Part shown: positions 1 through 5,495 of the stretch, piece after piece | How positions within the stretch are numbered: position 1 is the stretch's first letter | Layout: each line of letters opens with the position of its first letter | Origin: Acidobacteriota bacterium | GTDB lineage: Bacteria > Acidobacteriota > Terriglobia > Acidoferrales > UBA7541 | DNA length: 6,872 nt | Assembly (NCBI GenBank): GCA_019239815.1 | Contig: JAFAZL010000442.1 | Coordinates: 1 to 6,872 of the forward strand | Direction of reading: 5' to 3' | Made by a program: the position numbers and the translations under genes | Notes under the pieces: generated by a model | Databases searched by the model: none | Seen by the model: only the letters and a program-made list of their open reading frames with translations | Told to the model about the DNA's origin: nothing

Positions 1-1584
1 GGAAAGATTCAGCCTTGGGAGCCCGGGGTCCAGTCCACAGTCTTTCCTCTCGCTCCTCAGGGCTTAGTTTATCCGGGCGACAAGGGCATTCCCTTGACGC
101 TCGCCCCCACGCGATACAACAATTTCGCGCCACGTCTCGGGGTAGCGTACTCGCCGGGCTTTAGCGACGGACTTTTGGGCAAAATCTTTGGCGGACCGGG
201 CAAGTCCAGCGTTCGAGCGGCGTACGGCATCTACTACACGTCCGTCGAGGATTTGAACCTTTTCTACGAGGTTGCAGACGCTCCTTTCGGGCTGTATTGG
301 CAATCTCCCTTGTCGGTCCTGTTTGACCAACCGTTCCTGACTCGAGCAACGGGTCAATCGCTTGGACAGCGCTTTCCCTACACGCTGCCAATTCCGGGCG
401 CCGCATCCAATAAGACCTTGGACTTTTCGCAATTCGAACCGATCAACTTTTCTCCGGGATATGGCATTCACAATAGGCTGCCGTACGCGGAACACTTCAA
501 CCTATCGATTGAACGTCAGCTGACTAAGAATACCGTGCTGACGCTCGCCTACGTTGGAACCGAGGGGCACCGCCTGATCACGCAGCAGGACTCCAACCCG
601 GGCAGCGCCGCTCTTTGCATGCAACTCACCGCACAAGGGGCCATGGATGTGACCGGGGGCACTGTCGGCTGCGGACCGGGCGGAGAGAACGACGTTTTCC
701 AGTTGCCGACGGCCACAGCTTCCTGCTTGGGCGCTACAACATTCACCCCAGGGTGCGTTTACGGAACAAGGCACGCAATCAACGCCACTAATTTCTGTCC
801 CGGCTCTGCGATCCAGGTGTGCTTTGGTGGCGGCAACACTTACACCTTCACCACCGCCAATTCGATCTATAACTCTGGCCAGGTCACGGTGGAGCGCAAA
901 GCCAGCGATGTTACATTCCTGGCGGCGTATACCTTTGCCAAAGGCCTGGACGATTCCTCGGCCTTCAACGATCTAGTGAATTTTGCGGATCCTAAGTTGA
1001 GCCGCGGACTATCTTCCAGCGACATCAGACACAATTTCGTGGCCAGTTACATCTGGTCCATACCCTTTGATCGTGCTTTCGGTGGCGCACCAAAGCGCTT
1101 GACCCAAGGCTGGCAGATGCAAGGAATTACGCGCTTTTCAACCGGATTCCCTGTCCAGCTGAACCAGGCCAGTGGAGATGCGTCGCTGGCCGGGAGCTCA
1201 TCCACTGATATGCCTAACCTGGTGGGCCCCGTGGTAACCGTGAATCCACGGCAGGCGAATCCCAATTGCCCAACCACCGACGGAACAGGATGCTTTTTCC
1301 TGCCCACTGCATTCGCGACCAACACCGTTCTTGGAACGTTCGGGACCGCTAACCGCCGTTTCTTCCATGGTCCCGGATTCAACAACACCGATTTCGGCAT
1401 TAGCAAGCGCACAGTGCTCCGTGAGCACTACGCCTTCGACGTCCGACTGGAATTTTTCAATATCTTCAACCATGCCCAATTCTTCAATCCGGGTGGGAAT
1501 ATCAGCAACGCCTCTACATTTGGAATTGTCACGAACGCTCGCGATCCGCGCATCGGTCAAGTGAGCGCCAAGTTCTACTGGTAG
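1..1584 (+). CDS. TonB-dependent receptor, Oar-like (carboxypeptidase-regulatory-domain family), 3' part only
   Basis: The frame is open from base 1, so the gene enters from upstream; 527 residues are visible and the start is outside the window. A TTG at 94 is only an internal leucine codon. Family members are usually around 1000-1200 residues, so about half is missing, including the carboxypeptidase-like domain and plug. The visible part is the outer-membrane beta-barrel. Typical family signatures are NNFAPRLGVAYSP (from residue 40), PYAEHFNLSIERQ, a TxAYVGTEGHRL strand, VTVERK followed by AYTFAKGLDDSS, SDIRHNFVASY, and FDVRLEFFNIFNHAQF near the end. The protein ends in VSAKFYW, and a terminal aromatic residue is the usual signal for the barrel assembly machinery. 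By family it imports or binds a large ligand, often a glycan or peptide, using TonB energy; the ligand cannot be told. Eight cysteines lie in probable surface loops (206, 224, 242, 252, 266, 274, 423, 431). The 190-base gap suggests it is separate from the operon downstream. Confidence 0.93.
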   Translation, partial: GKIQPWEPGVQSTVFPLAPQGLVYPGDKGIPLTLAPTRYNNFAPRLGVAYSPGFSDGLLGKIFGGPGKSSVRAAYGIYYTSVEDLNLFYEVADAPFGLYWQSPLSVLFDQPFLTRATGQSLGQRFPYTLPIPGAASNKTLDFSQFEPINFSPGYGIHNRLPYAEHFNLSIERQLTKNTVLTLAYVGTEGHRLITQQDSNPGSAALCMQLTAQGAMDVTGGTVGCGPGGENDVFQLPTATASCLGATTFTPGCVYGTRHAINATNFCPGSAIQVCFGGGNTYTFTTANSIYNSGQVTVERKASDVTFLAAYTFAKGLDDSSAFNDLVNFADPKLSRGLSSSDIRHNFVASYIWSIPFDRAFGGAPKRLTQGWQMQGITRFSTGFPVQLNQASGDASLAGSSSTDMPNLVGPVVTVNPRQANPNCPTTDGTGCFFLPTAFATNTVLGTFGTANRRFFHGPGFNNTDFGISKRTVLREHYAFDVRLEFFNIFNHAQFFNPGGNISNASTFGIVTNARDPRIGQVSAKFYW

Positions 1585-1612
1585 TCGCTGCCTCAGACGT
1601 AGCTGTAGGGGC

Positions 1613-1640
1613 GAGCGGGCACGAAGTTGCGTGCCCGCTT
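1613..1640. repeat. Strong GC-rich palindrome (REP-like element or terminator without T-run)
   Basis: The left arm at 1614-1623 (AGCGGGCACG) is perfectly complementary to the right arm at 1630-1639 (CGTGCCCGCT), with a 6-base loop AAGTTG at 1624-1629. A G-T wobble can add one more pair at 1613/1640. It sits 29 bases after the receptor stop codon. No T-run follows on the + strand, so it is not a textbook intrinsic terminator. It could block 3' exonuclease, act in Rho-dependent or T-run-free termination, or be one copy of a dispersed REP-like repeat; the flanking GTAGGGGCGAGC looks like the edge of such an element. The palindrome is seen directly; its role is inference. Confidence 0.6.
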
Positions 1641-1686
1641 CGCTCGTAGGCGTTGCGTCGCCGCAGAGCTTCGATCAGAGTTATCG

Positions 1687-1708
1687 GCGCGTTCGCACCA
1701 CAACGCGC
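1687..1708. repeat. Short inverted repeat upstream of the TPR operon
   Basis: GCGCGTT (1687-1693) and AACGCGC (1702-1708) form a perfect 7-bp inverted repeat around an 8-base spacer, with a possible extra G-T pair at 1686/1709. It lies 66 bases before the first operon gene. It could be a regulator-binding site or an RNA hairpin in the leader; in GC-rich DNA it could also be chance. Confidence 0.35.
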
Positions 1709-1765
1709 TCATAGCTCACTCGCTTACCTGCCGGGACGCTCCGGTCATGAGTTTGGTAACGAAAC

Positions 1766-1769
1766 AGGA
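1766..1769 (+). promoter_or_regulatory. Ribosome binding site deciding the TTG start at 1775
   Basis: AGGA lies 5 bases before the TTG at 1775. An in-frame TAA at 1757-1759 bars any longer protein, and there is no in-frame ATG that would keep the signal peptide. The other candidates, TTG 1778 and GTG 1802, are less well or not at all supported by a Shine-Dalgarno. Confidence 0.5.
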
Positions 1770-1774
1770 CGGAC

Positions 1775-3418
1775 TTGTTGTTCTACTTCGGCAGTCGAAC
1801 GGTGATTCTGGTGGCATCGGTTCTTCTCCTCTCCGCTCCGTGCTTCCCCCAAACCGCCGAAACCTATCGCAAGCAAGCCATTGAGCTGTCGCGGCAGAAA
1901 TCCTGGGATGCCGCCATCGATGCCTACCGCAAAGCTCTCGAACTGGAACCCAACGACGCCGACACTCACTTCAATCTCGCCCTCACGTTGAAATACAAGG
2001 GTGAGCCCAAGCGAGCTGCCGAAGAATTTCAAGAAGCCCTGCGTCTCAAACCCAAATGGGCCGAGGCGCATTTCGCTCTCGGCGCGACGCAATTCGAACT
2101 CGGCGATCAAATTACCGCGCTGAAAGAACTACAAAGCGCCGTCCAATTAGATCCCGCCAACATCAACGCCCGCGAACTCATCGCCCGCATCGATATCCAA
2201 CAAAACAATCCGTCCGGCGCCGAAACAGAACTCAAAAAAGCCATCGCCACAAAGTCATCCGCCGAACTCCATTTCGAACTCGGTCTCGTCGAAGGTCAAC
2301 TTGGCAAGCTCGATCTCGCCGCCGCCCAGTTCCGCCAGGCAATCGCGCTCAATCCAAAATTCGCGCGTGCCTACGCAGTGCTCGGCGTAACGCTCCGCCG
2401 TCAGGGCAATCACGCAGCCGCGTTAGCCGAGTTCCGCAAAGCCGTTGCGATCGACCCCAACGACCCCGAAACGCAATACGACCTCGGCATGGAGCTCAAA
2501 GCCAGCGGCGACAACGCTGGAGCTATCGCAGCCTACCAGCGCGCCATCGCCATCAAGCCCGACCTCGAAAAAGCCCACTACGCTCTTGGCATCGCTCTCC
2601 GATCTCAGGGTCAGACCGATGCTTCGAACAAAGAGCTCAATGAACTCAACGGCCTGCACGATTTCCGCGCTCATCTCGCCCAAGCCAAGATGCTCATTAT
2701 TAAGGGAGTCGACGAACTGAAAGCCGAGCGACTCGACCAGGCGCAATCGCAATTCGAAAGCGCAATTAAAGAAGCTCCTTCCCTTCCCACCGGCTATTAC
2801 TACCTCGGCCTGACGCAAGAACGAAAAGGCGACATCGCACAAGCCCAAGCCTCGTACGCCAAAGCCCTCGAGCTCCAGCCAGACTACGCGCAAGTCCACT
2901 CGCGCCTCGGCCTGATCGCCTGGCGCCAGGGTGATCAGCAACACGCCATCGAAGAATTCCACCAAGCCGTCCTCGCCGATCCCGACCTCGCCGAAGCCCA
3001 CTACAATCTCGGCCTCGCCTTCGCCCAAGCCGGCCAGCCGCAGCAAGCCATCCCCGAACTCAATGAAGCCATCACGCTCGATCCCAAATACACCGACGCC
3101 CGCGTCCAGCTCGGACTCGTGCTCAGCCAGAACAACGACCTCCCCGCCGCCACCAACGTGTTCCGCGAACTCGTCCGCCGCGAACCAAACTTCCCCGAGG
3201 GCCACAACAATCTCGGCCTCATGCTTCTGCAATCCGGAGACACCGCCGGCGCGCAAACACAATTCTCCGAGGCGATCCATTTGAAACCCGAATACGCCGA
3301 GGCTCACTACAATCTCGCTCTCACTCTTCACCAGGAAGGAAAGGAGGATGCGGCGCACGCGGAGCTCGACAAGGCCTACGCCATCTCGCCCGAACTTCGC
3401 AACGCGCCCCACCCATAA
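1775..3418 (+). CDS. Secreted protein of about 15 tandem TPR repeats
   Basis: The protein has 547 residues. Residues 1-26 form a hydrophobic signal peptide (core VILVASVLLLSAP), so the rest is probably periplasmic. From residue 27 to 541 almost the whole protein is TPR units of 33-35 residues, with one expanded unit of about 40 (298-337). They show the usual W/Y-x-x-LG, small-residue and closing P pattern, for example AEAHYNLGLAFAQAG at 406-420. I count 15 units, of which units 4 (130-162), 8 (265-297) and 9 (298-337) are degenerate. Such solenoids bind peptides or proteins; nothing catalytic is visible. It is the first gene of the block, with the next gene starting 3 bases after its stop, so it may scaffold the enzymes encoded behind it; that is inference. 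Cys23 lies in the signal but follows proline, so a lipoprotein is unlikely. The start is probably TTG 1775; GTG 1802 would give a shorter signal peptide. Confidence 0.9.
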   Translation: MLFYFGSRTVILVASVLLLSAPCFPQTAETYRKQAIELSRQKSWDAAIDAYRKALELEPNDADTHFNLALTLKYKGEPKRAAEEFQEALRLKPKWAEAHFALGATQFELGDQITALKELQSAVQLDPANINARELIARIDIQQNNPSGAETELKKAIATKSSAELHFELGLVEGQLGKLDLAAAQFRQAIALNPKFARAYAVLGVTLRRQGNHAAALAEFRKAVAIDPNDPETQYDLGMELKASGDNAGAIAAYQRAIAIKPDLEKAHYALGIALRSQGQTDASNKELNELNGLHDFRAHLAQAKMLIIKGVDELKAERLDQAQSQFESAIKEAPSLPTGYYYLGLTQERKGDIAQAQASYAKALELQPDYAQVHSRLGLIAWRQGDQQHAIEEFHQAVLADPDLAEAHYNLGLAFAQAGQPQQAIPELNEAITLDPKYTDARVQLGLVLSQNNDLPAATNVFRELVRREPNFPEGHNNLGLMLLQSGDTAGAQTQFSEAIHLKPEYAEAHYNLALTLHQEGKEDAAHAELDKAYAISPELRNAPHP

Positions 3419-3421
3419 CTG

Positions 3422-4180
3422 ATGAAAACGATTCGAATCATCCTCATTCTTCTAGCTCTGCCGATCGCCGCTTTTGCCATCGACGTTTGCCAGGTCACAC
3501 TGCCAACCGCGTCACTCACCGTCCCTTACGTCTCTGGCTCGCCCCAACTCAACACCGATCCTCACTCGCCTACTTGGGCTAACGCTGCATCCGCATGGAT
3601 CGAAAAAGATTGCACCGACAAAATTAGCTACCCCGACCTAAAAACCGAAGTCCGCGGCTTCTGGACCGACACCGACCTCTACCTCCTCTTCGTCTCGCCC
3701 TATAAGGTGCTCAATCTCTGGCTCCCCGCCGACAACAGCAAAGACCGTCTCAAGCTCTGGGACAAAGACGTCGTCGAATTCTTCCTCGGCGATGACTGGC
3801 AAAACATCCGCCACTATCGTGAATTCGAAATCGCTCCCACCGGCGACTGGGTCGATCTCGCCATCGATCTCGACCACGACACCTACGGTGCCGAGTGGAA
3901 CTCCGGCTTCGAACATCAAGGCCGCATCGACGAAGCCAACCACATCTGGTACGCCGCCGCACGCGTCCCGCTCAAATCCGTCAGCGACCAACGCATCAAG
4001 AACGGCACCATGTGGCGCGCCAATCTCTATCGCATCGACGGTCTCGGCGAAGATCCGCAGCGTCACTTCATGTGCTGGCAGCAGACCTGTGTTGTCAATC
4101 GTGACCCGAATCACGTCCCCGAGAATTTCGGCACCATCATGTTTTCCAAAGACCCATCGCTCGAGAAGCACAAGAAATAA
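3422..4180 (+). CDS. Secreted CBM9-like (family 9 carbohydrate-binding-like) domain protein
   Basis: The protein has 252 residues. A Sec signal peptide ends in AAFA at residue 19, giving a mature protein of about 233 residues. The rest matches the beta-sandwich family 9 carbohydrate-binding-like domain often seen as a single-domain secreted protein in Acidobacteriota. Family-type features are PTWANAASAWI (50-60), a WTDTDLYLLF strand, LWDKDVVEFFL followed by YREFEIAPTGDWVDLAID, a W-x-A-A-x-R-V-P-L strand, WRANLYRIDG, and a closing HVPENFGTIMF. No catalytic domain is attached, so it probably binds a sugar or related ligand in the periplasm or at the cell surface, or supports a partner protein; the ligand is unknown. 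Four cysteines remain after cleavage (23, 64, 218, 223) and could form disulfides. The ATG lies 3 bases after the upstream TAA with no clear Shine-Dalgarno, which suggests translational coupling to the TPR gene. Confidence 0.88.
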   Translation: MKTIRIILILLALPIAAFAIDVCQVTLPTASLTVPYVSGSPQLNTDPHSPTWANAASAWIEKDCTDKISYPDLKTEVRGFWTDTDLYLLFVSPYKVLNLWLPADNSKDRLKLWDKDVVEFFLGDDWQNIRHYREFEIAPTGDWVDLAIDLDHDTYGAEWNSGFEHQGRIDEANHIWYAAARVPLKSVSDQRIKNGTMWRANLYRIDGLGEDPQRHFMCWQQTCVVNRDPNHVPENFGTIMFSKDPSLEKHKK

Positions 4181-4189
4181 TCTCAGCCC

Positions 4190-4193
4190 GGAG
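4190..4193 (+). promoter_or_regulatory. Ribosome binding site fixing the start of the PLP enzyme at 4200
   Basis: GGAG sits 6 bases before ATG 4200, in the 19-base gap after the CBM9-like gene. The reading frame runs open much further upstream, to about 3792, so this site and the signal sequence beginning at 4200 are what decide the start. Confidence 0.7.
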
Positions 4194-4199
4194 AAACGA

Positions 4200-5495
4200 A
4201 TGATCACTCGTAACGGTTCGAATCGTCGCTCGTTCATGAAACTGCTTGCCGCTTCGCCGCTTCTGGCGCAGATCACCGCAAAGGATCTCTCCGCCAAATC
4301 GCTCGCTGCAGTCGGCCTCGCGAAGGAAAATCCCTACGCCAAGATCGGCGTCCGCACCGTCATCAATTGTCGCGGCACGTGGACGTATCTCAGCGGATCG
4401 CTCGAATTCCCCGAAGTCCGCGAAGCATCTATTGAAGCGGGCAAGCACTTCGTGAACATGGTTGAGCTCCAACAAGGTGTCGGCCGCAAACTCGCCGAGC
4501 TCACCGGCGCCGAGTCCGGCATGATCACCAGCGGCGCTGCAGGCGCCATGGCCACCGCTACCGCCGCGTGCATGGCCGGCACCGACGGCGCAAAAATCTG
4601 GCAGCTCCCCGACACCACCGGCATGAGGCACGAAGTCGTCATGGTCGGCGGCCGCAGCGCGTTCGACAGCGCAATTCGCCTCACCGGCGCGAAGCTCGTC
4701 CTCGTCGAAGGCCCCGACCAGATCGCCAACGCCATCAACGACAATACCGCCATGATTTACACCACCGATCTCGGCGACAAACTCGTCAAGGAAGTCGCCA
4801 TCGCCAAAGACCACAAAGTCCCCATGCTGCTCGACGACGCTGCCGGCATTCCGCCCGCCTCGAACCTCAAGCTCTACGCCCAGATGAAAATCGATCTCTA
4901 CACTTTCTCCGGCGGCAAAGGTCTCCGCGGCCCGCAGTGCAGCGGCGTCCTCCTCGGCCGCAAAGATCTCATCGACGCCGGTGTTCGAAACTCCGCTCCC
5001 TGGGAAGGCGCCGTCTGCCGTGCCATGAAGGTCGGCAAAGAAGAAATCATCGGCTGCCTCACAGCCGTTGAACACTGGCTCACTCTTGATGAGAAAAAGC
5101 AGGAAGCCGAATGGCGCGCTCGTATCGACAAAATCGCAAAACTCGTCGAAACGGTTCCCGGCGTTCGAACCGACGTCTTCGTCCCCGACGACGGCAATCG
5201 CTATCCGACTCTGCGCGTGTACTGGGATCTGGAAGGTTGGGGCTACTCCATCGACGACTGCGTCTTCGCTCTTCGTAAGAGCGATCCCTGCATCGAAGTT
5301 CTCGGCGCCGACAACCCGAGCCTCGTTCCCGCCGTCCACGAAGGTATGCAGAAGCCGACGCGCAAAGCGCCGCGCCCGAAAATCGATCACATCGAACTCG
5401 TCTCGATGACCATTCAGGACGGCGAAGAAATGATCGTCGGCAAGCGCCTTCGCGAGCTTCTCGGTGAAGCGCAAAAGAAAGCCAAGAAATCATGA
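4200..5495 (+). CDS. SelA-like PLP-dependent enzyme with twin-arginine (Tat) signal
   Basis: The protein has 431 residues and belongs to the fold-type I group related to SelA and to D-glucosaminate-6-phosphate ammonia lyase (DgaE). The N-terminus NRRSFMKLLAASPLLAQ (8-24) fits the Tat consensus S-R-R-x-F-L-K with Arg9-Arg10 and a weakly hydrophobic core, so a folded, cofactor-loaded enzyme is probably exported. The enzyme domain begins near residue 44. Visible motifs are INCRGTWT (55-62), the cofactor-phosphate loop TSGAAGA (110-116), LLDDAAG with Asp212/Asp213 (one probably contacts the pyridine nitrogen), and FSGGKGLRGPQ with Lys240 as the expected Schiff-base lysine. A true SelA is unlikely: the family is wider than SelA, no selenium gene is nearby, and tRNA chemistry outside the cytoplasm makes no sense. 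Elimination or ammonia-lyase chemistry on an amino acid or amino-sugar acid is more plausible, but the substrate is unknown. Its stop codon overlaps the start of the RidA-like gene, tying the two together. Confidence 0.9.
   Translation: MITRNGSNRRSFMKLLAASPLLAQITAKDLSAKSLAAVGLAKENPYAKIGVRTVINCRGTWTYLSGSLEFPEVREASIEAGKHFVNMVELQQGVGRKLAELTGAESGMITSGAAGAMATATAACMAGTDGAKIWQLPDTTGMRHEVVMVGGRSAFDSAIRLTGAKLVLVEGPDQIANAINDNTAMIYTTDLGDKLVKEVAIAKDHKVPMLLDDAAGIPPASNLKLYAQMKIDLYTFSGGKGLRGPQCSGVLLGRKDLIDAGVRNSAPWEGAVCRAMKVGKEEIIGCLTAVEHWLTLDEKKQEAEWRARIDKIAKLVETVPGVRTDVFVPDDGNRYPTLRVYWDLEGWGYSIDDCVFALRKSDPCIEVLGADNPSLVPAVHEGMQKPTRKAPRPKIDHIELVSMTIQDGEEMIVGKRLRELLGEAQKKAKKS

Larger units (their letters stand above)
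1585..1774. other. Intergenic gap with two hairpins
   Basis: This is the only sizeable non-coding stretch between genes here before the window's end. It contains a strong hairpin close to the receptor stop codon and a weaker one about 80 bases before the TPR gene start, both listed separately. I see no tRNA, no convincing sigma-70 promoter and no credible conserved ORF. The promoter of the downstream operon should lie here, but no -35/-10 pair stands out. Confidence 0.6.

Noticed and set aside
94..96. TTG at 94 as the start of the receptor gene
   Set aside because: The frame is open back to base 1 with receptor-like sequence, and a 496-residue protein would lack the plug and signal peptide.
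1..1584. Different codon use in the receptor gene versus the operon, as a sign of transfer
   Set aside because: In 20-codon samples by eye, C-ending codons ranged from 4 to 13 in the receptor and from 7 to 16 in the operon genes. The ranges overlap, so no claim is safe without a full count.
1841..1843. Lipoprotein cysteine in the TPR protein (Cys23)
   Set aside because: The residues before it are S-A-P, and proline directly before the cysteine does not fit a lipobox.
1627..1884. 85-codon plus-strand frame spanning the gap and the TPR gene start
   Set aside because: It overlaps the TPR signal peptide in another frame, contains the palindrome arm, and has no recognisable domain.
1850..3400. 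Repeated DNA pattern of about 102 bases as a CRISPR or satellite array
   Set aside because: The periodicity is that of TPR codons; the repeats are diverged at the DNA level and fully coding.
2423..3412. 329-codon open frame on the minus strand opposite the TPR gene
   Set aside because: A mirror of the TPR repeats: its translation repeats in step with the 34-residue units of the real gene and shows no domain of its own.
3792..4199. In-frame upstream extension of the PLP enzyme by 136 codons
   Set aside because: It overlaps the CBM9-like gene in another frame, is a S/T/P-rich low-complexity translation, and would bury the Tat signal that begins at ATG 4200 behind a good Shine-Dalgarno.
3638..4297. 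219-codon minus-strand frame over the CBM9-like gene
   Set aside because: Antisense shadow rich in V, E, D and G; the + strand has a signal peptide and family motifs.
4137..5474. 445-codon open frame on the minus strand opposite the PLP enzyme
   Set aside because: It is exactly antisense to a gene with clear family motifs, and its translation is a low-complexity mix rich in D, V, A, F and G that resembles no family. NNC-rich codons on the + strand suppress stops on the other.
4200..5495. True selenocysteine synthase (SelA) and a selenium system
   Set aside because: No selB, selC or selD is seen, the protein carries an export signal, and many SelA-like proteins are unrelated in function.
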